Positions 28,056-37,068 of a DNA stretch of 64,000 nt are shown piece after piece. Source of the DNA: Methylocapsa sp. D3K7 (GTDB lineage Bacteria; Pseudomonadota; Alphaproteobacteria; Rhizobiales; Beijerinckiaceae); assembly GCF_029855125.1 (NCBI RefSeq), contig NZ_CP123229.1, forward strand, positions 1,364,001 to 1,428,000, written 5' to 3'. The notes under the pieces are model-generated. The model was not told the DNA's origin, did no database searches, and worked only from the letters and a program-made list of their open reading frames with translations. The position numbers were made by a program, and so were the translations under genes. Within the stretch, counting starts at the first letter, position 1. Every line of letters starts with the position of its first letter.

Positions 28056-28478
28056 ATGCTTGCAATCCCAGGAAAAGCCTGCGGTGAATGCAGCCTTTGC
28101 TGCAAAGTTCTCGAGATTACAGAGCTCACGAAAACCGCCGGAAAATTATGCGAAAATTGCCTGACATCGGGGTCCGGCGGTTGCGGAATCTATATGACGA
28201 GGCCGCAAGTTTGCCGCGACTACGAGTGCGCGTGGAAGGGCGAACGGAGCCTCGGTCCGCGTTTGCGCCCGGATCGCACCGGTACGATTTTGATGGAAGA
28301 TCCCGATTCCGATGAATATCGCGCCGTCTGCGATCCTGAAAAGCCGTTCGCCTGGCTGACGCCGCTCGTTTTCAAACATTTGGTCGCAATGGCAAAAAGC
28401 GGGCGCATCGTCGTCGCCAAGGCAGGCTTGAAATCCTGGCGTATCCACGCGAATGGCCAATGGGGTCCCTGCATTTAG
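28056..28478 (+). CDS. YkgJ-type cysteine-cluster protein
   Basis: This 140-residue protein has the cysteine pattern of the putative zinc- or iron-chelating YkgJ family: CGECSLCCKV at the start, CENC, then GCGIY and RPQVCRDYECAW. The rest is a short alpha/beta tail. ATG 28056 has a GAGG box before it; a longer in-frame start at 27993 is possible but would add residues without family likeness. Function is unknown. Confidence 0.75.
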   Translation: MLAIPGKACGECSLCCKVLEITELTKTAGKLCENCLTSGSGGCGIYMTRPQVCRDYECAWKGERSLGPRLRPDRTGTILMEDPDSDEYRAVCDPEKPFAWLTPLVFKHLVAMAKSGRIVVAKAGLKSWRIHANGQWGPCI

Positions 28479-28530
28479 GACCTGGCTGAACTTGTTAACG
28501 ATGCCGCTTTGAGGCGATCCAGAACGCACC

Positions 28531-28558
28531 TTGCCTCCATTGAAAATCCTTGTATAAA
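28531..28558 (+). promoter_or_regulatory. Candidate sigma-70 promoter of rpsF
   Basis: TTGCCT and TATAAA are separated by 16 bases, about 165 bases before the rpsF start. The hexamers are near consensus and the spacing is acceptable. Confidence 0.5.
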
Positions 28559-28655
28559 GCACGTTCCGCGGCTCTAGCCGGGGGCTGAACGGAAGCTCGC
28601 TACGCGGGCAGGATCATTCGATCCGCTTTCCAGTGTCCCCGCCTTCGTTTGCTGC

Positions 28656-28675
28656 TCGAGCCTTTCCGGGCTCGA
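28656..28675 (+). promoter_or_regulatory. Hairpin in the rpsF leader
   Basis: TCGAGCC pairs with GGCTCGA around a six-base loop (TTTCCG), in the leader between the predicted promoter and rpsF. S6-S18 leaders in several bacteria carry an RNA that binds the S6:S18 complex. Whether this is such an element cannot be judged from one sequence. Confidence 0.4.
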
Positions 28676-28724
28676 AGGGCTCCGCGCTGGGGCGTCGCGG
28701 CGACTAAAAAAGAAAGGCTGTTGC

Positions 28725-29174
28725 ATGGCTCTTTACGAGCATATCTATCTGGCACGTCAGGACATTTCCGCCCAGCAGGTGGAAACTCTTACGGCGCAAT
28801 TCACGGCCATTATCGAAAGTTTCGGCGGCAAGGTCGAGAAAGTCGAATATTGGGGTGTGAAATCCCTGGCCTACCGGATCAAGAAGAACCGGAAGGCGCA
28901 TTTCTCACTCCTTAATATCGATGCCCCGCCCGCAGCGCTCACCGAAATGGAACGCCAGATGGGGATCAACGAGGACATTCTCCGCTTCATTACGATCCGT
29001 GTCGAAGCTTTGGAGCAGGGCCAATCGGCGATGATGCGCAAGCGCGACGACGACGACCGCGGGGATCGCCCGGAACGGGGTGACCGCAGCCGCGGACCGC
29101 GCCCCGATCGTGGCGACCGAGGCCCGCGACGCCCGCGCGACGAGTCTGCCGCTATCGAGGAGGCTAGCTACTGA
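28725..29174 (+). CDS. rpsF: 30S ribosomal protein S6
   Basis: This 149-residue protein opens [20 protein letters not shown], with the S6 ferredoxin-like fold ([20 protein letters not shown]). A long charged C-terminal tail rich in Arg, Asp and Gly (about residues 100-149, with repeated [13 protein letters not shown] units) extends beyond the usual 95-110 residues, as is common in alphaproteobacteria. It partners S18 on the platform of the small subunit. Its stop overlaps the rpsR start by one base. Confidence 0.97.
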   Translation: MALYEHIYLARQDISAQQVETLTAQFTAIIESFGGKVEKVEYWGVKSLAYRIKKNRKAHFSLLNIDAPPAALTEMERQMGINEDILRFITIRVEALEQGQSAMMRKRDDDDRGDRPERGDRSRGPRPDRGDRGPRRPRDESAAIEEASY

Positions 29175-29416
29175 TGACCACCGCCGCTGCCCCCCGCAGG
29201 CCTTTTTTCCGCCGCCGCAAAACCTGCCCGTTTTCCGGACCGAACGCGCCTAAGATCGACTATAAGGATACCCGCCTTCTTTCGCGGTACATTTCCGAAC
29301 GGGGAAAGATTGTTCCCTCGCGGATTACCGCTGTTTCGGCTAAAAAGCAGCGTGAATTGGCCAAGGCGATCAAACGTGCCAGGTTTCTTGGATTGTTGCC
29401 TTACGTCATTCGTTGA
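29174..29416 (+). CDS. rpsR: 30S ribosomal protein S18
   Basis: This 80-residue protein contains [20 protein letters not shown] and [20 protein letters not shown], the S18 core that binds S6 and 16S rRNA. It starts on the last base of the rpsF stop (TGATG), so the two are translationally coupled. Confidence 0.97.
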   Translation: MTTAAAPRRPFFRRRKTCPFSGPNAPKIDYKDTRLLSRYISERGKIVPSRITAVSAKKQRELAKAIKRARFLGLLPYVIR

Positions 29417-29513
29417 TCTCGTGCTCTGACAGGCCAAGCATCCGCTTGTGGGATATTTCCACCAAGGTGGAACTGTTCTACTATCCACTCTACTAAAAGA
29501 AGCAGATCACAGG

Positions 29514-29539
29514 CCGCGCGGTGAGGCCGCGCGGTTTTT
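29514..29539 (+). terminator. Intrinsic terminator after rpsR
   Basis: The self-complementary octamer CCGCGCGG occurs twice (29514-29521 and 29527-29534), separated by TGAGG and followed by five T. It forms a strong GC hairpin with a U tract. DUF2232 and rplI downstream would need readthrough or their own promoter. Confidence 0.75.
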
Positions 29540-29604
29540 GTTGGGATCAACGGAGACTTAACTTCTCCGATGGCCCTAACCGCGTTCAAGCGGGACAGCA
29601 AGGC

Positions 29605-30666
29605 ATGATGAAGAAGCGTTTGAAGAAATTGGGTCCAGCTGTCGCCATCGGGATCGGGGCGGGTATCGCAGCGGCCGTTTTATGCAGCGTCGCCACCCGC
29701 GAGACAATTCCCGCGGAGATCCTCGCCAATCTCTCTCCGCTTCCGATCATGATCGCGATGCTCGGCTATGGCACCATTGCTGGCGCTACTGCGGTTGTTT
29801 CAGCTACGTTTACTGTCTCGATCCTTTTTTATGCGCACGAGAAATTCGGCAACCTCGACTCAGCGGCTCTCGCCGGGCTGACGTTCCTTTTTTTCCTTGC
29901 TCTGCCTGCGTTTTGGCTCAGTCTTCTTGCTGTACTTAGCAGGGTGAAGGGCAGTCCTAATTGGGTTGTCACGACCCGAGTCGGAAGTTTTTTCGCTCGC
30001 GAATATTGTCCGCTTGAACGTGTTCTTTCCTATGCCACCTCTTTGTGCGCCACGATTGGCGTCGCCCTTGCGATTTACGTCAGCTCTGAGTACGGCGGAT
30101 TCGATATAGCGGTTGAACGGCTCACGGCGGACATAGCTCCAGTCGTCGACCAGCTGATTGGCTCCCGGATGCAGCTTCCGAAGGGCGTCGATGCGAAAAG
30201 CTTGGCGCACGCCACGGTTCTGGCAGCGGCGCCAATGGTGGCCGGGTGCAGCCTCATCATGATGATTCTCAATCTTTGGCTTGCCGGACGCGTGGCACAA
30301 CTTTCAGGGCAGCTTCCCCGCCCATGGCCCGACATAGCTTGGGAATTGCGACTCCCGCGAATCTATCTTTTGGTGTTTGGCCTTGCCGCTGCGATAGGCC
30401 CCTATTTGGGCGGTCTTCCCGGCCTTATCATCGTCATTGTCGCGACGACGCTCGGCGTTGCTTATGCCCTGCTCGGTCTTGCCGTGGCCCACTATCTGAC
30501 GCGCGGATCGAGCTTCCGGATTCCTGTGCTCGCGGCGATTTATGTTGGCCTCGCCATCCCCGTGACTTGGCTCGTATTTTTGCTGGCTCTGGTTGTCGTT
30601 GGCATTCTCGACACGGCTTTCTCCTTACGCGACCGCAAGAAAAAGGCCACCGAGCCCAATCCCTGA
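29605..30666 (+). CDS. DUF2232 integral membrane protein
   Basis: This 353-residue polytopic protein has about eight hydrophobic segments, starting with AVAIGIGAGIAAAVLCSVAT and ending in a basic RDRKKKATEPNP tail. It belongs by position and layout to the DUF2232 proteins placed between rpsR and rplI in Hyphomicrobiales. Its function is unknown. ATG 29605 is used; a second ATG follows directly. rplI starts 36 bp after its stop. Confidence 0.75.
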   Translation: MMKKRLKKLGPAVAIGIGAGIAAAVLCSVATRETIPAEILANLSPLPIMIAMLGYGTIAGATAVVSATFTVSILFYAHEKFGNLDSAALAGLTFLFFLALPAFWLSLLAVLSRVKGSPNWVVTTRVGSFFAREYCPLERVLSYATSLCATIGVALAIYVSSEYGGFDIAVERLTADIAPVVDQLIGSRMQLPKGVDAKSLAHATVLAAAPMVAGCSLIMMILNLWLAGRVAQLSGQLPRPWPDIAWELRLPRIYLLVFGLAAAIGPYLGGLPGLIIVIVATTLGVAYALLGLAVAHYLTRGSSFRIPVLAAIYVGLAIPVTWLVFLLALVVVGILDTAFSLRDRKKKATEPNP

Positions 30667-30702
30667 AATTGAAAATTCAACAGCAACTTGAAAGGCCATG
30701 TA

Positions 30703-31272
30703 ATGGAAATTATTCTGCTTGAGCGCGTCGGGAAACTCGGCCAGATGGGAGATACCGTCCGGGTGAAGGACGGTTACGCCCGCAATTACTTACTGCCCGG
30801 CGGAAAAGCCCTGCGCGCGACGGAAGCCAATAAGACCCGCTTCGAAAGTCAACGCGCACAGCTCGAAACCCGCAATCTCGAATCGCGGCAAGAGGCATCG
30901 GCTGTCGCTGAAAAACTTAACGGCCAAGTCTTCGTCATCATCCGGCAAGCGGGCGAGACGGGTCATCTTTATGGTTCTGTCTCGCCGCGTGACATCACCG
31001 ACGCGGTCACGGCCGGCGGGTTCAGCGCCATGCGCAATCAGATCGTTCTGAAAGCGCCGATCAAATCGCTGGGTCTCCACGAAGTGCCAGTGCATTTGCA
31101 TCCCGAAATCGAAGCCCTCATCTCCGTCAATGTCGCGCGTTCCGCGACGGAGGCCGAGCGCCAGGCCAAGGGGGAAGCGATCAACGTTGTCGAGGAAACA
31201 AGCATGGATGACCTTGGCCTAGAAGTCGGCGCCGCGCTTGCCGATGCAAATGGCAGCCTCGGCGACGAATAG
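30703..31272 (+). CDS. rplI: 50S ribosomal protein L9
   Basis: This 189-residue protein begins [20 protein letters not shown], followed by [12 protein letters not shown], the invariant L9 N-terminal domain. A long connecting helix and a C-terminal domain ([34 protein letters not shown]) follow. An acidic tail of about 35 residues extends past the usual length. An upstream in-frame ATG-like start at 30688 is rejected because L9 always begins at MEIILLE. Confidence 0.97.
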   Translation: MEIILLERVGKLGQMGDTVRVKDGYARNYLLPGGKALRATEANKTRFESQRAQLETRNLESRQEASAVAEKLNGQVFVIIRQAGETGHLYGSVSPRDITDAVTAGGFSAMRNQIVLKAPIKSLGLHEVPVHLHPEIEALISVNVARSATEAERQAKGEAINVVEETSMDDLGLEVGAALADANGSLGDE

Positions 31273-31316
31273 AGGAACAGGCGCCGTGACAGCGCTCGAG
31301 CTCGGTCTAAATGGCG

Positions 31317-31985
31317 TCAAGTGCCGCGTTCGAAAAGCAGCCTTGCTATCGCGCTGCGCAACTCGGCGATACCTTCGCCCCCGCGTGACGAGGTGAACAC
31401 CACTTCTGGATAGGCGGCGGGGTGCCTGGCGATGAGGGCGAGGGTTGCCGCAAGGCGCTGCTCCCGCTCAGCCGCTGCCACGTCGTCCCATTTCGTCAAA
31501 ACAATCTGGTAGGAAACAGCAGAGCGATCGAGAAGATCGAGCATATCCAAGTCGATCGGTTTCGCACCATGTCGGCCATCGATGAGGAGGAAAACGCGCA
31601 ATAAGGATGCCCGTCCGCGCAAAAACTCTTCGATCAGGACGCTCCAGGACGCGGCTTTTTCCTTTGACGTCGCCGCGTAACCATATCCAGGCATATCCAC
31701 GAGGCGGAGTTTTGCACTGTCCACGCCATTGCCGAGCGAGAAAAAATTGAGTTCGCGCGTGCGCCCCGGCGTATGCGACGTCCGGGCCAAGGTTTTCCTA
31801 CAGGTCAGCGCATTGAGCAGTGAGGATTTCCCGACGTTTGACCGTCCCGCGAAGGCGATCTCCGGCGGCCCTAGGGGCGGCAATTGAGCGGCACTCGCTG
31901 CCGCCCATACGAAACCACATTCCCCAGCGAAAAGCTTGCGGCCGATCTCCACGAAGTCGGGTTGTGCGATCGCCAAATCCTTCAC
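31317..31985 (-). CDS. engB: Ribosome biogenesis GTPase YsxC/EngB
   Basis: This 222-residue GTPase has GRSNVGKSSLLNAL (G1), TPGRTRELNFF (G2 region), VDMPGYGYA (G3) and LTKWDD (G4). EngB acts in assembly of the large ribosomal subunit. The GTG at 31985 gives the normal family length; a GTG at 32048 inside yidC would add 21 residues. It lies directly after yidC and is convergent with rplI. Confidence 0.93.
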   Translation of the reverse strand: MKDLAIAQPDFVEIGRKLFAGECGFVWAAASAAQLPPLGPPEIAFAGRSNVGKSSLLNALTCRKTLARTSHTPGRTRELNFFSLGNGVDSAKLRLVDMPGYGYAATSKEKAASWSVLIEEFLRGRASLLRVFLLIDGRHGAKPIDLDMLDLLDRSAVSYQIVLTKWDDVAAAEREQRLAATLALIARHPAAYPEVVFTSSRGGEGIAELRSAIARLLFERGT

Positions 31986-31996
31986 GCTTTTTCGAC

Positions 31997-33823
31997 TCAG
32001 GTTGTCGTTGTCGCTTTCTTGCGAAATATACCGGTCAAATTGTCCCACAGTTCTATTTTCACTCCGGCCCGCTTCATGATGGTCGTTTGTTGAATGACCG
32101 ACAGTATATTATTCCAGCTCCAATAGATGACGAGTCCAGAGGCAAAGGTGCCGAGGGTGAATGTGAAAAGGACCGGCATCCAGGTAAAAACTTGCTTTTG
32201 CACCGGATCGGCCGGCTCCGGGTTCACCTTCATCTGAAGGAACATCGTAATGCCCATGATCAACGGCCATGCGCCAATGGCGAGATAAGGCCCGAAGACG
32301 GGAATTTGCGTCGGATCATAGGGGATGAGACCGAACAGACTGAAAACATTCGTCGGATCGGGCTGCGAGAGATCCTTGATCCAGCCGAAAAATGGCGCCT
32401 GCCGCATCTCGATCGTTAAGACAAGCGTCTTGTAAAGCGCGAAAAATACTGGAATCTGGATCAGCACCGGCAAGCAGCCAGAGAGCGGGTTGATCTTTTC
32501 GCGCTTGTAAAGCGCCATCACTTCCATCTGCTGTTTGTGCTTGTCGTCGGGGAAGCGGTCGCGAAGAGCCAGGATTTGCGGCTGGATCAACTTCATCTTA
32601 GCCATTGCTCGATAGCTGCGATTGGCCAGCGGGAAAAAGAGTGTTTTAAATACAACCGTGATGATCAAGATCGCAACGCCGAAATTGCCAACAAACCCGT
32701 AGATCAGGTGCAACAGCCGGAACATCGGCTTGGTGATAAAATAGAACCACCCCCAATCGATCAGAAGATCGAACTTCTTGATCCCAAAATTGGCCTGATA
32801 TCTGTCGAGCGTATCGGTCTCCTTGGCACCGGCAAAGACTCTGGACGTGAATTCACTCGTCGTTCCCGGCGCAACTGTCTTTGCATCAGAGTCGACGAAA
32901 CCTGACTGGTAAATCGGGGCAGCGCCGATCACGCCCGAAAAGCTTGCCTCGACGGGGTTGGCCTGATCGGGAATGACGGCCGCCGCCCAATATTTGTCGG
33001 TCAACCCGATCCAACCGCCGCTGCCGGAGAAACTCTTCGTCCCGCGATCTTCCTTTTCGATCTTTTCGTACCTTATTTGCTGTACGCCTGAATCGCCGAT
33101 GACTCCGACAAAGCCTTCGTGGAGGATGGAATACCCAGCGGAAACCGGCTTTCCGTGGCGCTTGACGAAGGCATAAGGGTGAAGCGTAACCGGCTGCCCT
33201 GATTTATTTTCAACGCTATCGGTCACCGTAAACATATAACGGTCATCGACGGCGATCTTGCGGTGGAACACAAGACCCTGCCCGTTGTCATAGGTCAGCG
33301 TCAGGGGTGCGGTCTCCGTCAGAACGTCATGATCCGCCTGCCAGAGCGTTTCCGGTCCCGGCAGAACAAGAGTCGCGTTCGGATCCGTGATGAAGCCTCC
33401 CTCGACGTAATAGGGATGGGATGAACTTGCCGGCGAGAGCAAGACGATGTCTGGGCTGTGGGGATCGACGGTTTCCCGGTAATGCTTTAAGACAACGTCG
33501 TCGAGCCGCGCGCCTTTAAGCGCAATCGATCCGTAAATGGCGGGCGCGTCGAGCTTAATCCTGGGACTCTCGGCCAGCGCGTCGGCGCGAGTTTTTTTCG
33601 GTTCCTGCTCGCTGGTTTGCACCGGGACGCCGGAGCCCGTTCTGTTTGAGGAATTGCCCGCCTGCCCGGTTGTTTGCGCTCCTGAGGCGTCTCGCGCGTG
33701 CATTTGCGCTAAGCGCTGACGCTCCTTTTCGAGTTGCGGACCGGCATAAAACGTTTCCCAGCCAAGGACGACAAGGATCGACAGGCAGGTTGCGAGAATG
33801 ATGTTCTTGGTTTCTTGATTCAT
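31997..33823 (-). CDS. yidC: Membrane protein insertase YidC
   Basis: This 608-residue protein has an N-terminal membrane anchor ([19 protein letters not shown]), a Pro/Thr-rich linker and a large periplasmic beta domain (about 90-370). A C-terminal five-helix core follows, with the hydrophilic-groove Arg region ([20 protein letters not shown]), [20 protein letters not shown] and [19 protein letters not shown]. It inserts and folds inner-membrane proteins with or without SecYEG. Its ATG overlaps the rnpA stop by four bases. Confidence 0.97.
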   Translation of the reverse strand: MNQETKNIILATCLSILVVLGWETFYAGPQLEKERQRLAQMHARDASGAQTTGQAGNSSNRTGSGVPVQTSEQEPKKTRADALAESPRIKLDAPAIYGSIALKGARLDDVVLKHYRETVDPHSPDIVLLSPASSSHPYYVEGGFITDPNATLVLPGPETLWQADHDVLTETAPLTLTYDNGQGLVFHRKIAVDDRYMFTVTDSVENKSGQPVTLHPYAFVKRHGKPVSAGYSILHEGFVGVIGDSGVQQIRYEKIEKEDRGTKSFSGSGGWIGLTDKYWAAAVIPDQANPVEASFSGVIGAAPIYQSGFVDSDAKTVAPGTTSEFTSRVFAGAKETDTLDRYQANFGIKKFDLLIDWGWFYFITKPMFRLLHLIYGFVGNFGVAILIITVVFKTLFFPLANRSYRAMAKMKLIQPQILALRDRFPDDKHKQQMEVMALYKREKINPLSGCLPVLIQIPVFFALYKTLVLTIEMRQAPFFGWIKDLSQPDPTNVFSLFGLIPYDPTQIPVFGPYLAIGAWPLIMGITMFLQMKVNPEPADPVQKQVFTWMPVLFTFTLGTFASGLVIYWSWNNILSVIQQTTIMKRAGVKIELWDNLTGIFRKKATTTT

Positions 33824-34317
33824 CCCTTGGGTGTCCTGCCTTTTGAACTCTTGTGGCGTGCCTCGCCGGCACCACCGGAAACGGGTTTGTTGCGGCGGTG
33901 AGCCTGGCGCATTCGCGGCGGGTTTTTATCTGTATCGATCTTGCCGAGCGCTCGCATGATTTCACCCTGCAAGGCCACAAAGGACATCGCAAGTGCCTCT
34001 GGCCGTGCGAGGATGACATAATCATGGCCGCGCCGCGCCGGAAGAGGTTCGATCAGTCGCAAAGCTTCCTTAAGACGGCGGCGGATGAGGTTACGCTGGA
34101 CCGCCCCTCCGAATTGCTTGGTGATGGTGAACCCAAACCGTGGTGGCGAATCCTCATAGGGCGTGGTGTTATGCTGATCGCCGCTTTGATTGAGGGTACC
34201 CAGCGCCGGCAAAACGCGCGGTGCCGCCTGCAGAGTCAATCCGCGAGCGTGAAAGCGCTTTCCCTTCGCGGCGCGGAGGAAGTCCGCTCGCCGTCTCAGA
34301 CGTTCCGGCACGGCCAC
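33820..34317 (-). CDS. rnpA: Ribonuclease P protein component
   Basis: This 165-residue basic protein has [20 protein letters not shown] (usual N-terminal motif), [20 protein letters not shown] (the RNR signature region) and [15 protein letters not shown]. It assists the catalytic RNA in 5' maturation of tRNAs. A basic C-terminal tail of about 40 residues exceeds the normal 110-125 residue length. GTG 34317 is chosen for its GGAGG box four bases ahead; a TTG at 34359 is the longer alternative. It overlaps yidC by four bases. Confidence 0.92.
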   Translation of the reverse strand: MAVPERLRRRADFLRAAKGKRFHARGLTLQAAPRVLPALGTLNQSGDQHNTTPYEDSPPRFGFTITKQFGGAVQRNLIRRRLKEALRLIEPLPARRGHDYVILARPEALAMSFVALQGEIMRALGKIDTDKNPPRMRQAHRRNKPVSGGAGEARHKSSKGRTPKG

Positions 34318-34624
34318 GGCGCCTCCATGCGGCTCGTCCAAGACATTTCCCCAGATCAAGTGGCAGCAGTTTTTATTGCACTACATGTTTGTTTCTGCGC
34401 CATATTTTACACACGCTTCTTTGTGACGCTTGAGTGACGAAGCATAATTGTCAAGCTGCCGATGCGCGCTTGGCCAGCGCGGCCCCATCCAAGAGCCGGG
34501 GCTATGAAGCCGCACGAATTGGTGTCTGAGACGCAAATGCTAGTTGGAAACCTCGCCGTATTCGATGTCTGTCAGGAGCACCTAAAGGAACACCAAAAAC
34601 TCGCGTGCAAAATCCCCGGAGGGT

Positions 34625-34759
34625 TCACGCGGACAGCCGTTTGCGGCCGCGCGCGCGCCGTGCCGCGATGACCTTGCGGCCTCCAACGGTTGACATCCGG
34701 GCACGAAATCCATGCCGGCGCTTGCGCACAAGCTTGCTAGGTTGGTAAGTCCGCTTCAC
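34625..34759 (-). CDS. rpmH: 50S ribosomal protein L34
   Basis: This is a 44-residue protein of canonical sequence: [20 protein letters not shown], then [20 protein letters not shown] and a final LSA. Translation starts at GTG 34759. It precedes rnpA, yidC and engB on the same strand, the conserved order near the bacterial replication origin, although dnaA is not seen here. The 307-bp gap between rpmH and rnpA holds no other gene. Confidence 0.97.
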   Translation of the reverse strand: MKRTYQPSKLVRKRRHGFRARMSTVGGRKVIAARRARGRKRLSA

Positions 34760-35018
34760 CGCGCCGCTCCAATTTCAGTCCCAATAACGCAAAAAAAGCC
34801 GTTCCAGCAAGACTGAATATTTCAAGTCTCGGCCGGCATCAGCATCGAAACCGCCAAACGATGGCGGCGCAGCCAATGCTTCCTCCCTAGCAAGGACGGA
34901 CCCCATTGGTTGCGGTTGCGCGTCTTATAAGGGAAACCTGCAAATCAAGTCAATTCGGCTCGACACGCGCGCCAGCACTTCATGGCCACCGTCCGGTCCG
35001 CCAAACCGAAACCTCTCC
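34760..35018. other. Divergent intergenic region between rpmH and nasT
   Basis: About 300 bases between two divergent genes must contain the rpmH promoter and, at its right end, the nasT promoter. I see no gene. A 13-base sequence TGCTAGTTGGAAA at 35031-35043 also occurs at 34538-34550, on the other side of rpmH. Confidence 0.4.
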
Positions 35019-35034
35019 TGGCCCGCTACGTGCT
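35019..35034 (+). promoter_or_regulatory. Candidate sigma-54 promoter of nasTS
   Basis: TGGCCC-N5-GTGCT has the required GG-N10-GC spacing (GG 35020-35021, GC 35032-35033) and differs from the TGGCAC-N5-TTGCT consensus at two positions. Transcription would start about 20 bases before the nasT start codon. It is weaker than the site ahead of nrtA. Confidence 0.4.
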
Positions 35035-35064
35035 AGTTGGAAATCATCGACTTAGGGAGCTTTG

Positions 35065-35649
35065 TTGAGCCGGGATCTGCGCATTGCCGTTATCGACAAG
35101 AATCCGCTGCGCGCGGCGATTCTCGAGGAAGGCTTGCGCGCGGCTGGCCACATGAGCGTCACGCACATCGACGATACGGCGGACCTTCTCGATCGTATTC
35201 ACGCGATCGATCCCGATGTCATCCTGATCGATCTTGAAAGCCCGAGCCGCGACGTGCTCGAACAAATGTTCAAAATGAGCCGTTCGGTCGCCCGGCCGAT
35301 CGCCATGTTCGTCGACCGCTCCGACACGGGGATGATCGATGCCGCGATCGATGCAGGAGTTTCGGCCTATATTGTCGATGGCCTCCGCAGTGACCGGGTG
35401 AAGCCGATTCTTGACACGACGATCAGCCGGTTCAACGCCTTTGCCAAGCTCAAGAAGGAACTTGAAACGGCAAAGTCACAGCTCGAGGACCGGAAAGTCA
35501 TCGACCGGGCCAAGGCACTGGTCATGCGCGCCAAGTCGATTCCGGAAGAGCAAGCCTACGCCCTCATGCGCCAGGTGGCGATGAATGAAGGCAAAAAGAT
35601 CGCCGACGTTGCACGGTCCATCATCACCGCCGCGGAGTTATTGGGATGA
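35065..35649 (+). CDS. nasT: Nitrate-responsive ANTAR antiterminator NasT
   Basis: This 194-residue protein has an N-terminal pseudo-receiver domain (LRIAVIDKNPLRAAILEEGL, then DVILIDLESPSRD with the Asp position). A coiled linker follows (KLKKELETAKSQLEDRKVID), and then a C-terminal ANTAR RNA-binding domain (RAKALVMRAKSIPEEQAYAL, MRQVAMNEGKKIADVARSI). NasT binds paired hexaloop hairpins in leader RNAs and prevents termination when nitrate releases it from NasS. A TTG start is used; of two adjacent TTGs, 35065 is better spaced from the AGGGAG box. It overlaps nasS by four bases. Confidence 0.93.
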   Translation: MSRDLRIAVIDKNPLRAAILEEGLRAAGHMSVTHIDDTADLLDRIHAIDPDVILIDLESPSRDVLEQMFKMSRSVARPIAMFVDRSDTGMIDAAIDAGVSAYIVDGLRSDRVKPILDTTISRFNAFAKLKKELETAKSQLEDRKVIDRAKALVMRAKSIPEEQAYALMRQVAMNEGKKIADVARSIITAAELLG

Positions 35650-36782
35650 CGCAAAGGCTGCGGATCGGATATGTGCCTCTCACGGACGCTGCGTTGCTTC
35701 ACGTCGTAAAAGCCCAGAATCTGACCGGTAAATACGGGCTCGGCATTGAACTCATTGCCGAATCCTCCTGGGCCAATATCCGTGACAAGCTCGTCGCGGG
35801 CCATTTCGACGCGGCACATATGCTGGCGCCGGCCGCCATTGCGGTCTCGCTCGGCGCCGGACAAATCGAGGCGCCGTTGATAGCGCCGGTAGCCCTTGGC
35901 CTGAACGGAAATGCCTTCACGGTCTCAAATGCCCTATTTGAAGCTCTGCTGCGTGAGGTGCAGGGCGATATGTCCGATCCCCGCGTCACCGCCAGGGCGC
36001 TTGCTAGGATCATGGCACGGCGCCGCGAAAAGGCGGAGCCGCAACTCACATTTGGCCATGTTTTTCCCTTTTCCAGTCATCATTACCAATTGCGCCTGTG
36101 GTTGCGGGCCGGTCACATTGATCCGGACGAAGATGTCAGACTTGTTGTCGTGCCTCCCCCTTTCATGGCCGAGACCTTACGCAAGGGACAATTGGACGGT
36201 TTTTGTGTCGGGGCGCCCTGGAATTCGGTCGCGGTGGCGGCGGGCGCCGGGATCATCCTTCATCAAGGCACCGATATTGTCCGCGATTGCCCAGAAAAGG
36301 TATTGGCCTTCCGGACAGAATGGGCGCGTACGCATAAAGAGGAGGTCGGCGCCCTCGTGGAAGCGATCGGCGGCGCATCGCGCTGGGCGTCGTCGTCAAG
36401 CAACCGGAATGCCCTCGTGACGCTACTTACGGCAACGGCTGGGCAAGATGTTCCGGCCGCGACAATCGAAAGAATCCTAGGAGATCCAGCCTCTCCGTCG
36501 GCCTCTCCGCTCGTCGCCACCGGCTTGCGGCTCGATGAAGAGGCCATCAAAGCCAGTCCAATCCAGGCACTTTGGCTCTATGCCCAGATGGTGGCAGCTG
36601 GACAGATCACGTATTCGGACGCTTTTGCGGCAGCGGCGGCGGCCGTCTACGAGCCAACTCCAGGATCCTCGATCCCGCCGAACCACGCCGCCACGCCCGC
36701 CGTCTTCGACGCTCCTGTGTTTTCCGCGAATGACATCCCCTCTTACCTTGCGTCCCTGAACCCCAGCGGGACGAACGATTAA
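35646..36782 (+). CDS. nasS: Nitrate sensor NasS (NrtA-like, cytoplasmic)
   Basis: This 378-residue protein resembles the NrtA/CmpA nitrate-binding fold (RIGYVPLTDAALLHVVKAQN, AHMLAPAAIAVSLG, GHVFPFSSHHYQLRLWLRAG, GFCVGAPWNSVAVAAGAG). It lacks the signal peptide of NrtA, so it stays in the cytoplasm. In the known NasS/NasT systems it holds NasT inactive until nitrate or nitrite binds. It begins within the nasT stop (ATGA), as expected for a stoichiometric pair. Confidence 0.93.
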   Translation: MTQRLRIGYVPLTDAALLHVVKAQNLTGKYGLGIELIAESSWANIRDKLVAGHFDAAHMLAPAAIAVSLGAGQIEAPLIAPVALGLNGNAFTVSNALFEALLREVQGDMSDPRVTARALARIMARRREKAEPQLTFGHVFPFSSHHYQLRLWLRAGHIDPDEDVRLVVVPPPFMAETLRKGQLDGFCVGAPWNSVAVAAGAGIILHQGTDIVRDCPEKVLAFRTEWARTHKEEVGALVEAIGGASRWASSSSNRNALVTLLTATAGQDVPAATIERILGDPASPSASPLVATGLRLDEEAIKASPIQALWLYAQMVAAGQITYSDAFAAAAAAVYEPTPGSSIPPNHAATPAVFDAPVFSANDIPSYLASLNPSGTND

Positions 36783-36917
36783 ATTTCATGCACTGCACAA
36801 TAAGTATGCGGCGCGGGTAGTGGTTGAGCAGATTGCGGCTTGATAAATCAACCTGCAGCACGATGGATGCGATGCTTTGTCAAACCCGCAAGAGGGGAGA
36901 ATGCCGCGTAGGAGGTT

Positions 36918-36933
36918 TGGCACATAGCTTGCT
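36918..36933 (+). promoter_or_regulatory. Sigma-54 promoter of the nrtA operon
   Basis: TGGCAC-N5-TTGCT is a full match to the RpoN -24/-12 consensus, with GG at 36919-36920 and GC at 36931-36932 (N10 between). The start of transcription would fall near 36945, just before the first leader hairpin. This implies activation by an enhancer-binding protein, most likely NtrC under nitrogen limitation. I found no clear palindromic NtrC site upstream. Confidence 0.85.
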
Positions 36934-36947
36934 TCTCTATAACCACA

Positions 36948-36990
36948 GACCGGCTCCCTACGGTCTTTTCTGGGTCCAATGATGGGCCTG
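36948..36990 (+). promoter_or_regulatory. ANTAR-type paired hairpins in the nrtA leader
   Basis: There are two consecutive stems. The first is AGACCG / CGGTCT (36948-36967) with an eight-base loop GCTCCCTA. The second is GGGTCC / GGGCCT (about 36972-36989) with the six-base loop AATGAT. The second loop has A at position 1 and G at position 4, the signature of ANTAR target RNAs. The first does not fit the hexaloop rule as written, unless a G-A mismatch closes it. Both precede an intrinsic terminator. Confidence 0.65.
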
Positions 36991-37003
36991 GGCATCCAGC
37001 AAC

Positions 37004-37052
37004 GCCGCTGACTGGCCTTCACTCTGTGTGGGTCCGCCAGCGGCTTTTTTTT
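37004..37052 (+). terminator. Leader terminator (attenuator) of the nrtA operon
   Basis: GCCGCTG (37004-37010) pairs with CAGCGGC (37038-37044) and is followed by eight T (37045-37052). The AAGGAG ribosome binding site of nrtA begins only a few bases later, so this hairpin stops transcription before the operon unless it is prevented. It is the expected target of NasT antitermination. Confidence 0.85.
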
Positions 37053-37068
37053 GGCAAGGAGCCAACGT

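Noticed and set aside
35646..36782. nasS as a second transporter binding protein
   Set aside because: It has the NrtA fold but no signal peptide and overlaps nasT, so a cytoplasmic sensor is the better reading.
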